NCBI GenBank assembly: GCA_035701265.1
Contig: DASSNU010000023.1
Span: 45,636-109,635 of the forward strand
Source: DASSNU01 sp035701265
GTDB lineage: Bacteria > Gemmatimonadota > Gemmatimonadetes > Gemmatimonadales > Gemmatimonadaceae
Direction: 5' to 3'
DNA: 64,000 nucleotides
Within the stretch, counting starts at the first letter, position 1. Every line of letters starts with the position of its first letter. Below, one piece after another: positions 42,670 through 51,554 of the stretch. Below the pieces are notes generated by a model that saw only the letters and a program-made list of their open reading frames with translations, was not told where the DNA came from and did not search any database. A program made the translations under genes and the position numbers.

Positions 42670-43488
42670 TCAGTCCGCCCGCTCGGGCGCGTGCGGCTCG
42701 ATGGCGTCCGCTGCGCGCTCGGGGTGCGCCACGTGGTCCCCCTTGGGCACGCCGGACGGCGCGATCGGGCTGCCGTCGGTGCGCCCGCCCGGCGTGGGCT
42801 TCTCGCCTTGACGGCGCTCCGCCGGCTGCTCCACGTCGTCCGCCGCGTCGCGCAGGGCGTGCTGCTCGTCCAGCGCGCGCTCCTCCAACTCCAGGCGCGG
42901 ATCGGCGTGGCGGTCCGGCTCCGCCGACGTTCCCTGCTTGCGCGCTCCCGTGCCCACGCGCATCCCCTCCCATCGGGTTTCGGTGAGCGACGGATCGCCC
43001 GCCCGTACGCGTGCCGCCGTCTCGTCCGCTTGCGCCTCCTCGCGCTCGGCGGAGAGGCGGTTGACCACCGTGTGTACGCCGTCCACCGCGCGCGCGACCG
43101 CCACCGCGTGCGCGGCCTCGTCGCGCCTCTCAACCCAGCCGCCGAGCTCGATCACGTCGTCGGCGATCGCGGCGATCTCGATCCCGCGCTCGCGAAGGAT
43201 CGGGTCGTCGCGAAAGGCGCGGAGCACGCGCCGTTCGAGCGGCACCGCGGAGCTGGTCTCGTCCGGCTCCGCCTGCTCGTCGCCCTCGTCCATGTCGTAC
43301 GGTCCCCCCTCGACGTCCTCATCCTCGTAGTCATCGCTGCCACGCATACGCCGCATCAGTCCGGAAAGTCCACCCGTCCGTTGCGCAAGCAGCACGCCGC
43401 AGAGGAATCCGGCCGCGGCGCCGATCGCGCCGGTCGTCAGCAGGGAGGAGAACGACGGTTCATCGCGGTGCAGAACGAAGCGAGCCAT
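42670..43488 (-). CDS. BON-domain protein with a YtxH-like membrane N-terminus
   Basis: 272 residues. A hydrophobic segment (residues about 13-37, LLTTGAIGAAAGFLCGVLLAQ) resembles the YtxH/small-membrane-anchor type, followed by an acidic linker (DDYEDEDVEGGPYDMDEGDE), a BON domain (about 85-150: LERRVLRAFRDDPILRERG, DDVIELGGWVERRDEAAHA, VDGVHTVVNRLSAE) and a long charged, disordered tail. BON domains bind phospholipid or other envelope components. The ATG at 43488 is chosen because it starts just before the membrane segment. Divergent from thrS. Confidence 0.82.
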   Translation of the reverse strand: MARFVLHRDEPSFSSLLTTGAIGAAAGFLCGVLLAQRTGGLSGLMRRMRGSDDYEDEDVEGGPYDMDEGDEQAEPDETSSAVPLERRVLRAFRDDPILRERGIEIAAIADDVIELGGWVERRDEAAHAVAVARAVDGVHTVVNRLSAEREEAQADETAARVRAGDPSLTETRWEGMRVGTGARKQGTSAEPDRHADPRLELEERALDEQHALRDAADDVEQPAERRQGEKPTPGGRTDGSPIAPSGVPKGDHVAHPERAADAIEPHAPERAD

Positions 43489-43947
43489 ACGCGTACCTGT
43501 GGCGGAGGGTCCGGCGTCCCGGTACAATTAAATCTAGGAGCCAATCTATGGGCGCGCCGCGGGTTGTCGACGCCCTCGTGTCGCTGGCCGCGCCGGCGCG
43601 CTGCCGCAGCGCTCTCGCCGATCGCACGGGCGCACGTGCGGCGACGCGAACGTATTGCCGCGCATGGAGCCGGGTGCACGGGCGCACGTGCGGCACGGGA
43701 GCGCGAACGCGATGGCGTGCGGCGGTGCGCAGCGCGCGGTATAGGCGGCGTGCAAGATGCAGGCCCACCGCGGCCAACCCACGCACGCTCCGCCGCGCAA
43801 CGGGCGGACGTGGCAACAGGCGGAACAGGCAACGGACGGAACGGGCGGCGCGGAGCACGCGGAACGCAGCACGCGGAACGCAGCACGCGGAACGCAGCAC
43901 GCCGGATCGGCCGTACGCGCGGCAACACCACGTGGACGGACACACGC
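43489..43947. other. 459-base divergent region between the BON gene and thrS
   Basis: An AT-rich patch at 43523-43548 (contains TACAAT at 43523-43528) stands out from the surrounding GC-rich sequence and may hold promoters in one or both directions; no matching -35 was found. Two copies of GGCGCACGTGCGGC-like sequence occur at about 43628-43642 and 43680-43694, and a 14-bp tandem repeat lies at 43855-43903. No T-box specifier or threonine leader peptide is recognised. The thrS frame is open through all of it, but the translation is Arg/Ala composition noise. Confidence 0.5.
43855..43903 (+). repeat. 14-bp tandem repeat upstream of thrS
   Basis: Three perfect copies of gcacgcggaacgca (43855-43896) plus half a fourth (43897-43903), 45 bases before the thrS ATG. 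Non-coding by the chosen start. A 14-bp period would shift frame with each copy change, which also argues against it being translated. Confidence 0.85.
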
Positions 43948-45930
43948 ATGACGGACGGGACGATGGAGCAGACGGAATCTGTGCAGGGAACGGAGCGCCT
44001 GCGTCTGGTGCTTCCCGACGGCGCGGTGCGCGAGGTGCCGGCGGGGACGCTGCCGCGCGACGTGGTGGCGGGGATCGGCCCGCGGCTGCTGCGGGACGCG
44101 ATCGCCGTGGAAGTCGACGGCCAGGTGCAGGACCTCGTGACCCCGCTTCGCCGCGGCGGCAGTTTCCGCGTGCTCACGCAGCGCGACGCGCGCGCGCTGG
44201 ACGTGCTCCGCCACTCCGCCGCGCACGTGCTGGCCACCGCGGTGCGCCGGCTGCGTCCCGACGCCAAGATCGGCTTCGGGCCGGCCATCGAGGACGGCTT
44301 CTACTACGACTTCGAGGTCGCCGAGCCGTTCACGCCCGAGGATCTCGCCGCCTTCGAGGGAGAGATGCAGCGCGTGGTGGAGGAGAAGCTCCCCTTCGAG
44401 CGCGAAGAGGTGTCACGGCAGGTAGCCGCGCAGCGCTTTCGCGATGACCCGCTCAAGCTCGAGCGGCTGAGCGAGCTCGGCGACGACGAGATCATCTCGC
44501 TCTATCGCGACGGCGAGTTCGTGGATCTCTGCCGTGGCCCGCACGTCTCCGACACCGGGCGGCTCAAGTACTTCAAGCTTCTGCACACGGCGGGCGCCTA
44601 CTGGCGCGGGGATGAGCGCCGGCAGATGCTGCAGCGCATCTACGGCACGGCGTGGAACACGCGCGAGGAGCTGGAGAGCTACCTCCATCGGCTCGAGGAA
44701 GCGAAGCGGCGCGACCACCGGCGACTGGGGCACGAGCTGGACCTCTTCTCCACCGACCAACGGCTGGGTGCGGGGCTCATCCTCTGGCATCCGCGCGGCG
44801 CGGTGGTGCGCAACGAGATCGAGACGTTCGAGCGCGAGCTCATCCTGCGGCACGGCTACGAGCTGGTGTACACGCCGCACATCGCCAGCGAGAAGCTCTA
44901 CCAGATCTCCGGGCATCTCGAGACGTTCCACGAGAACATGTACGGTCCCGTGGAGGTGGAAGGCGCGGCGTACCGGCTCAAGCCGATGAACTGCCCGGGG
45001 CACATCTGCATCTACCAGGCGCACCAGCGCTCGTATCGCGAGCTGCCCATTCGCTACGCCGAGTTCGGCACCGTGTATCGCTACGAGCGGAGCGGCGTGC
45101 TGCACGGGATGCTGCGCGTGCGCGGCTTCACGCAGGACGACGCGCACGTGTTCTGTACTCCCGAGCAGGTGCCGACCGAGCTGGGCCGGCTGCTCGATCT
45201 GGTGGACGAGATGCTCCGCGTGTTCGGCTACCCGTACACGATCGAGCTCTCCACGCGTCCGGAGAAGGCGTTGGGGACGGAGGCACAGTGGCGCGAGGCG
45301 GAGGAGACGCTCGCCGCGGTGCTCCGTTCGCGCGCGCAGCCCTTCGAGGTCGACGCCGGCGGGGGCGCGTTCTACGGTCCCAAGCTGGACTTCAAGTTGA
45401 TCGACGCGATCGGCCGCAAGTGGCAGGGGCCCACGGTGCAGCTCGACTTCAACCTCCCCGAGCGCTTCGGGCTGGAGTACGTGGGGGCCGACAACGCGCC
45501 GCACCGCCCGGTGATGCTGCACCGCGTGCTGGTGGGCTCCATGGAGCGCTTCGTAGGCGGGCTCATCGAGCACTACGCCGGCGCCTTTCCGGTGTGGCTG
45601 GCGCCGGAGCAGGTGCGCGTGATCCCGATCAGTGAGGATGTCCACGCCGCGGCGGCGAGCGTCAGCGAGCGGCTGCGTGCGCGCGGCGTGCGCGTCACGC
45701 TCGACGATCGCGCCGAGACGCTCAACTACCGCATCCGCGACGCGGAGACAATGAAAGTCCCGTACATGGCGGTGGTCGGAAAGCGCGAGGCGGCCGAGGA
45801 CACGCTGGCGCTCCGCATCCGCGGCGCCGGGCGCAAGCAGGAGGTGTTCCCCGTGGCGGAGTTCGTGGAGCGCGTGGCGGGGGAGATCGCCACGCGCGCG
45901 CTCGTGCCGCGCGCCGAGGAACAACTGTAG
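43948..45930 (+). CDS. thrS: Threonine--tRNA ligase
   Basis: 660 residues. N-terminal TGS domain (RLVLPDGAVREVPAGTLPRD), editing domain (LDVLRHSAAHVLATAVRRL, AKIGFGPAIEDGFYYDFEV), class II core with RLKPMNCPGHICIYQ, the zinc Cys/His ligands, FGTVYRYERSGVLHGMLRVRGFTQDDAHVF and the anticodon-binding domain (WLAPEQVRVIPISEDVH, LDDRAETLNYRIRDAE). ATG at 43948 gives MTDGTMEQ; a second ATG at 43963 is possible. Long non-coding leader upstream. Confidence 0.97.
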   Translation: MTDGTMEQTESVQGTERLRLVLPDGAVREVPAGTLPRDVVAGIGPRLLRDAIAVEVDGQVQDLVTPLRRGGSFRVLTQRDARALDVLRHSAAHVLATAVRRLRPDAKIGFGPAIEDGFYYDFEVAEPFTPEDLAAFEGEMQRVVEEKLPFEREEVSRQVAAQRFRDDPLKLERLSELGDDEIISLYRDGEFVDLCRGPHVSDTGRLKYFKLLHTAGAYWRGDERRQMLQRIYGTAWNTREELESYLHRLEEAKRRDHRRLGHELDLFSTDQRLGAGLILWHPRGAVVRNEIETFERELILRHGYELVYTPHIASEKLYQISGHLETFHENMYGPVEVEGAAYRLKPMNCPGHICIYQAHQRSYRELPIRYAEFGTVYRYERSGVLHGMLRVRGFTQDDAHVFCTPEQVPTELGRLLDLVDEMLRVFGYPYTIELSTRPEKALGTEAQWREAEETLAAVLRSRAQPFEVDAGGGAFYGPKLDFKLIDAIGRKWQGPTVQLDFNLPERFGLEYVGADNAPHRPVMLHRVLVGSMERFVGGLIEHYAGAFPVWLAPEQVRVIPISEDVHAAAASVSERLRARGVRVTLDDRAETLNYRIRDAETMKVPYMAVVGKREAAEDTLALRIRGAGRKQEVFPVAEFVERVAGEIATRALVPRAEEQL

Positions 45931-45933
45931 CCC

Positions 45934-46039
45934 GGGGCGCGCTTCTCTTGTAGCAGGGGGCGCGCTTCTTCACCCGCTCCCCGCGAAAGTGTAGTTTTCA
46001 CGTGGGCGGCAAGCGCCCACCGGCGGCGCCTCCGGCGCC
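45934..46039 (+). other. Direct repeat and two hairpins between thrS and the thiolase gene
   Basis: The 13-mer ggggcgcgcttct occurs at 45934-45946 and 45957-45969 (23-base period), and TGTAGC is also duplicated, so the thrS stop region looks tandemly duplicated. Downstream, GTGGGCG/CGCCCAC (46002-46020, loop GCAAG) and GGCGCC/GGCGCC (46025-46039, loop TCC) are two perfect hairpins. They may end thrS transcription or lie in the thiolase leader. Confidence 0.55.
45969..45997 (+). promoter_or_regulatory. Candidate thiolase-operon promoter (TTCACC, 17 bp, TAGTTT)
   Basis: TTCACC (45969-45974) and TAGTTT (45992-45997) with 17-base spacing, about 140 bases before the thiolase ATG. The match is weaker than for prs or the tRNA genes, but this is the only AT-richer patch in the gap. 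If used, both downstream hairpins would be in the mRNA leader. Confidence 0.4.
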
Positions 46040-46134
46040 CCAGGCGGAGCGGCAGGCCCCGTTTCCGCCACGCATTCACGACCACTCCGGGGCGGCGGTC
46101 GAGCAGGCCGTGCGCCCCGTGCCTGTGAGAGATC

Positions 46135-47355
46135 ATGCCAGACACCGCACGCACTCCCGTCATCGTGGCCGCGGCGCGCACGCCCATCGGCCGCTTCCTC
46201 GGCTCGCTCGCCCCGCTCTCCGCGCCGCAACTCGGCGCCGCCGCCATCCGCGCCGCGCTGCAGCGCTCCGGCGTGGCGGTGGAGGACGTGGAAGAGGTCA
46301 TCATGGGGAACGTGGTGCAGGGTGGCGTGGGACAGGCCCCCGCGCGCCAGGCGGCCCTCCACGCAGGGATCCCCGGCACCGTGGGCGCGCTCACCGTCAA
46401 CAAGGTGTGCGGCTCGGGGCTCAAGGCGGTGATGCTCGCCGCGCAGTCCATCCGCGCCGGCGATCAGCGCGTGGTGGTGGCCGGCGGGATGGAGTCGATG
46501 TCCAACGCTCCGTACTACGTGTACGGCATGCGCGCCGGCGTGAAGTTCGGCGACCAGACCATGGTGGACGGGCTCATCCGCGACGGCCTCTGGTGCGCGT
46601 TCTGCGACGTGCACATGGGAGGACACGCCGAGTACACGGCGCGGAAGGCCAAGATCACCCGCGCCATGCAGGATGAGTTCTCCGTCGCCTCGCACCGCAA
46701 GGCAGTGGCGGCCATCGAGGGGGGGAAGTTCCGCGACGAGATCGTCCCGGTGGAGATCCCCGGAAAGAAGGGCCCCACCGTGGTGGACACCGACGAGGGG
46801 CCACGAAAGGACACCTCCGCCGAGGCGTTGGGGAAGCTGCGCCCCGCCTTCGCTGCCGCCGCGCCCAAGGACATGCGCCCCGAGCAGCTCACCGTGACGG
46901 CGGGGAACGCGTCGAGCATGAACGACGGTGCTTCCGCGCTCGTGGTGACGAGCGAGGAGTACGCGCGCACGCACGGGCTGGACATCATGGCGCGCATCAC
47001 CGGCTACGCCACCGGCGGCGGCGCGCCGGAAGAGCTCTTCTTCGCTCCCATCGTCGCCGTGCAGGCGCTCATGAAGAAGACCGGCGCCAGCATCGACGAC
47101 TACGACCTGATCGAGGCGAACGAAGCGTTCGCGTCGCAGGCACTGGCGGATGGCGCCGGCCTGGGGTGGGACTGGGACCGCGTGAACGTGCACGGCGGTG
47201 CGATCGCGCTGGGGCATCCGATCGGCGCCAGTGGCGCGCGCATCCTCACCACGCTCCTCTATGCGATGCGTGACCGGAACAAGAGCACCGGTCTGGCCAC
47301 CCTCTGCCTGGGCGGCGGGAACGCCGTGGCGTTGAGCGTGGAGCGCGTGCGCTGA
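46135..47355 (+). CDS. thlA: Acetyl-CoA C-acetyltransferase (thiolase)
   Basis: 406 residues; condenses two acetyl-CoA or cleaves 3-ketoacyl-CoA. Seen: TPVIVAAARTPIGRFLGSL, the nucleophilic Cys in LTVNKVCGSGLKAVMLA, VVAGGMESMSNAPYY, TVTAGNASSMNDGASALVV, LIEANEAFASQAL, the His in NVHGGAIALGHPIGASGARI and the second Cys in LATLCLGGGNAVAL. First gene of a run with CPBP protease, hydroxybutyryl-CoA dehydrogenase and acyl-CoA dehydrogenase, fitting short-chain acyl-CoA metabolism. Confidence 0.95.
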   Translation: MPDTARTPVIVAAARTPIGRFLGSLAPLSAPQLGAAAIRAALQRSGVAVEDVEEVIMGNVVQGGVGQAPARQAALHAGIPGTVGALTVNKVCGSGLKAVMLAAQSIRAGDQRVVVAGGMESMSNAPYYVYGMRAGVKFGDQTMVDGLIRDGLWCAFCDVHMGGHAEYTARKAKITRAMQDEFSVASHRKAVAAIEGGKFRDEIVPVEIPGKKGPTVVDTDEGPRKDTSAEALGKLRPAFAAAAPKDMRPEQLTVTAGNASSMNDGASALVVTSEEYARTHGLDIMARITGYATGGGAPEELFFAPIVAVQALMKKTGASIDDYDLIEANEAFASQALADGAGLGWDWDRVNVHGGAIALGHPIGASGARILTTLLYAMRDRNKSTGLATLCLGGGNAVALSVERVR

Positions 47356-47375
47356 GCACGCTCGCCTCCGCGCCC

Positions 47376-48259
47376 GTGCCAACGCTGTTCGTGAACGCCG
47401 GGGGGCGCCTCCGCGCTCCCTGGCGTCTCCTCGCGTTCGCCGCCATCACCGCCGCGGCGCTGCTCGTGATCGGTGGGGGGGGAGGAGCGCTGGCCGGCGT
47501 GCTCGGCATCCACCTTCCCAGCGGCCCGTATCGCCCGGCGTGGATTCAGTCGGCGGGAGCGTGGTGTCTTCTGCTCGCGCTACTCGTGGCGCACTGGGCC
47601 ACCCTCCGCTGGGTGGAGCACCGCCCGTGGACGTTCGTGCGGCTTGGGCGATCTCAGGCTCACCCGCGCGTGCTGGCTACTGGCGCCGTCCTCGGCGCGC
47701 TCGCCATCGGCATCCCATCACTGCTCCTCGTGGCGCTCCGCTGGCTGGCGGTGGCCGACGTGTCGCACCCCGTGTCATGGACCACGTTCCTGGCGGTGAC
47801 GCTCCTTCTCTTCGTGCCCGCCGCGCTCGTGGAGGAGCTCCTCTTCCGCGGCTACGCGTTCGCCGTGCTGCGGGAGACGTGGGGGTGGCGGTGGACGCTC
47901 GGCGTCACGAGCGTCATCTTCGGCGTGGTGCACGCCGCCAATCCGGGGGCCACGGTGCTGTCGGTGAGCGCGGTGGTGCTCGCGGGGGTGTGGTTGGGCG
48001 TGGTGCTTCTCGCCACCGGAAGTCTGTACGCGGCATGGATGGCGCACTTCACGTGGAACTGGGTAATGGCGGCGCTGCTGCACACGCCGGTGAGCGGGCT
48101 TCCGCTCCCCACCCCGGCGTATCGCGTGTTCGACGCCGGACCCGACTGGCTGACCGGGGGCGGGTGGGGACCTGAAGGCGGCGTGTTGGCCATCGCCGGG
48201 ATGGGTGCGACGATGGCGGTTCTCGTGATGCGGCGAATGCGCCGCAAGGAGTGGATGGA

Positions 48260-48263
<4 letters not shown>
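47376..48263 (+). CDS. CPBP-family intramembrane metalloprotease
   Basis: 295 residues, about eight membrane segments. The CPBP/Abi (type II CAAX prenyl endopeptidase Rce1-like) motifs are present: EELLFRGYAFAVL (Glu-Glu and Arg), FGVVHAANPGATVLS (His) and AWMAHFTWNWVMA (His ... Asn). Such proteases act inside the membrane; substrates in bacteria are mostly unknown. GTG start at 47376. Sandwiched between thiolase and hydroxybutyryl-CoA dehydrogenase genes; its stop overlaps the next start (GTGA). Confidence 0.9.
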
Positions 48264-49132
<869 letters not shown>

Positions 49133-49189
49133 CCGCCGCTCCACGAATCGCCCGCCGATGATCTCGACCGCTCACTTCTCCTCCGTGCC

Positions 49190-50356
49190 ATGTCCTGGGC
49201 TCTGATCCCGCTCACCGACGAGCAGCGCCAGATCCAGCAGATGGCGCGCGAGTTCGCGCAGCAGGAGATCGCGCCGCACAGCGAGGCATGGGATCGCGAC
49301 GCGCACTTCGAGCGCTCGGTCATCGATCGCCTCGGGGAGCTGGGCTTTCTCGGGATGATGCTCCCCGAGCGGTACGACGGGTTGGGACTGGACACGCGCA
49401 CGTACCTGGTGGCGTTGGAAGAGATCGCCGCCGTGGATGCCTCGGTGGCCGTTGCCATGAGCGTCCACAACTCGCTCCCCACGCAGATGCTGCTCCGGTG
49501 GGGAACGGACGCGCAGAAGGACCGCTTCCTGCGCCCCATGGCGCGCGGCGAGATGCTGGGCGCGTTCGCGCTCTCCGAGCCGGAGTCGGGCTCCGATGCG
49601 GCGTCGCTCCGCACGCAGGCAACGCGCGATGCGAACGGCGACTGGATTCTGGAGGGAACCAAGGCGTGGGTGACGAACGGCAACACCGCCGACGTCATCC
49701 TCGCCATGGCGCGCACCGACACGCGCGAGGAGCGCCGCGGTCCGCGCGGCATCGGCGCGTTCATCGTCACGCCCGACGCGCCAGGCTTCCGTGTGGGCGC
49801 CAAGGAAGACAAGATGGGGCTCCGCGCCTCTCCCACCACACAGCTCATCTTCGACGGGATGCGGCTCCCCGCCGACGCGCTGCTCGGCGAGGAGGGGATG
49901 GGGTTCGTCTACGCCATGCAGTCGCTGGACAACGGGCGGCTGGGGATCGCCGCGCAGGCGATCGGCATCGCGCGCGCGGCACTCGAGTACGCGGCCGCGT
50001 ACGCCGCGGACCGCCGGCAGTTCGGCACGCCGATCAAGGAGTTCGAGGGAATCCAGTTCAAGCTGGCCGACATGGCCACGCGCGTCACCGCGTCGCGCGC
50101 GTTGCTGCACGCGGCCGCCGCGGCCAAGGACCGCGGCGATCCGGTGACCCAGTTCTCGTCGATGGCCAAGCTCATGGCCAGCGAGGCGGCCATGTGGGTC
50201 ACGACGCAAGCGATCCAGATCTACGGCGGATACGGCTACATGAAGGATTACCCCGTGGAACGGTTGTTCCGCGACGCCAAGGTGACGGAGATCTACGAGG
50301 GAACGTCCGAGATACAGCGCATCATCATCGCGCGCGAGCTGTATGCGCGCTCCTGA
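49190..50356 (+). CDS. Acyl-CoA dehydrogenase
   Basis: 388 residues, FAD enzyme forming the 2,3-double bond of acyl-CoA. Seen: LTDEQRQIQQMAREFAQQEI, FALSEPESGSDAASLRTQA, TKAWVTNGNTADVILAMART, DKMGLRASPTTQLIFD, QFGTPIKEFEGIQFKLADMA, and the catalytic Glu in KVTEIYEGTSEIQRIIIAREL after IYGGYGYMKDYPVERLFRDA. The short-chain/butyryl type is suggested by operon context. ATG at 49190. Confidence 0.95.
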   Translation: MSWALIPLTDEQRQIQQMAREFAQQEIAPHSEAWDRDAHFERSVIDRLGELGFLGMMLPERYDGLGLDTRTYLVALEEIAAVDASVAVAMSVHNSLPTQMLLRWGTDAQKDRFLRPMARGEMLGAFALSEPESGSDAASLRTQATRDANGDWILEGTKAWVTNGNTADVILAMARTDTREERRGPRGIGAFIVTPDAPGFRVGAKEDKMGLRASPTTQLIFDGMRLPADALLGEEGMGFVYAMQSLDNGRLGIAAQAIGIARAALEYAAAYAADRRQFGTPIKEFEGIQFKLADMATRVTASRALLHAAAAAKDRGDPVTQFSSMAKLMASEAAMWVTTQAIQIYGGYGYMKDYPVERLFRDAKVTEIYEGTSEIQRIIIARELYARS

Positions 50357-50430
50357 CGGCGACCCGTCGCTCCGCGACGACGCGCCCGATCACGTTCGAT
50401 CATCACACCTACCCCGACCGACAGAAACCC

Positions 50431-51501
50431 ATGGAGCTCTTTGAACGGATTGCCGAGATGGGACACGAGCAGGTGGTGCTCTGCCACGATCCCGCGTCCG
50501 GCTACCGCGGCATCATCGCGATCCACAACACCACGCTGGGCCCGGCGCTGGGCGGCACGCGCCTCTGGAACTACAAGTCCGATCAGGAAGCGATCGTCGA
50601 CGTACTGCGGCTCTCGCGCGGGATGACGTACAAGAACGCCGTCGCCGGATTGAATCTCGGCGGGGGCAAGTCGGTCATGATCGGCGATCCGCGCACGACC
50701 AATCGCGAGATGCTCTTCCGCGCGCACGGCCGCTTCGTGGACAGCCTGGGCGGCCGCTACATCACCGCCGAAGACGTGGGCACGAGCACGGCGGACATGG
50801 ACTACGTGCACATGGAGACGGACCACGTCACCGGGCTCGCGGGACGCTCCGGTGATCCGTCGCCGGTCACCGCGCACGGCGTCTTCCGCGCCATCGAGGC
50901 GTCCGCGCACTATCGTTGGGGCTCCGACGCGCTGGCCGGCAAGACGGTGGCGCTGCAGGGGTGCGGTCACGTGGGCTACTATCTGGCCAAGGAGCTGCAC
51001 GAGGCCGGCGCCAAGCTCATCGTCACCGACATCGATGCCGAGCGCGTGAAGCGCGTGGTGAGCGACACGGGCGCGAAGGCGGTGAAGACGGACGAGATCT
51101 ACGGCGTGAAGGCCGACATCTTCGCGCCCTGCGCGCTGGGCGGCGTGATCAACGACGATACGATCCCGCAGCTCAAGGTCGAGATCGTGGCGGGCGCGGC
51201 CAACAACCAGCTCCTCGAGGAGCGCCACGGCGACACGCTCGAGCAGAAGGGGATTCTCTACGCCCCCGACTACGTGGCCAACGCCGGCGGCGTGATCAAC
51301 GTGTACGGCGAGCTCTACGGCTGGACGGCGGCGCGCTCCCTCCGCAAGGCGGGAGAGATCTACGACACCACGCTCGGCGTCTTCGAGATCGCGAAGGCGG
51401 ATGGGATCCCCACCTACCGCGCGGCCGATCGGCTGGCCGAGCGGCGCATCAAGGCCGTGGGCGCGCTGGTGCGCACCGACGGCTACCGCGCGCGCGGGTG
51501 A
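50431..51501 (+). CDS. Leucine dehydrogenase (Leu/Phe/Val dehydrogenase family)
   Basis: 356 residues; NAD-dependent reversible oxidative deamination of branched-chain amino acids. Seen: HEQVVLCHDPASGYRGIIAIH, GPALGGTRLWNYKSDQEAI, LSRGMTYKNAVAGLNLGGGKSVMIGD with both active-site Lys, ITAEDVGTSTADMDYV, VALQGCGHVGYYLAKELHEAG (NAD loop) with IVTDID, and GAANNQLLEERHGDTL. Placed after acyl-CoA dehydrogenase, it fits branched-chain amino acid breakdown. ATG at 50431; the longer open frame upstream is inside the acyl-CoA dehydrogenase gene. Confidence 0.95.
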   Translation: MELFERIAEMGHEQVVLCHDPASGYRGIIAIHNTTLGPALGGTRLWNYKSDQEAIVDVLRLSRGMTYKNAVAGLNLGGGKSVMIGDPRTTNREMLFRAHGRFVDSLGGRYITAEDVGTSTADMDYVHMETDHVTGLAGRSGDPSPVTAHGVFRAIEASAHYRWGSDALAGKTVALQGCGHVGYYLAKELHEAGAKLIVTDIDAERVKRVVSDTGAKAVKTDEIYGVKADIFAPCALGGVINDDTIPQLKVEIVAGAANNQLLEERHGDTLEQKGILYAPDYVANAGGVINVYGELYGWTAARSLRKAGEIYDTTLGVFEIAKADGIPTYRAADRLAERRIKAVGALVRTDGYRARG

Positions 51502-51554
51502 GCATCTCCCCCGGCGGAGCGGCCAGCGCAGGCGCCATGAGCGCAGGAGTGACG

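Noticed and set aside
42604..43947. N-terminal extension of thrS by about 450 residues
   Set aside because: The frame is open but runs antisense through the BON gene and the repeat region; thrS begins with its TGS domain at about 43948.
43489..43947. T-box riboswitch upstream of thrS
   Set aside because: No T-box sequence (AGGGTGGNACCGCG-like), no terminator/antiterminator pair and no Thr specifier loop could be recognised.
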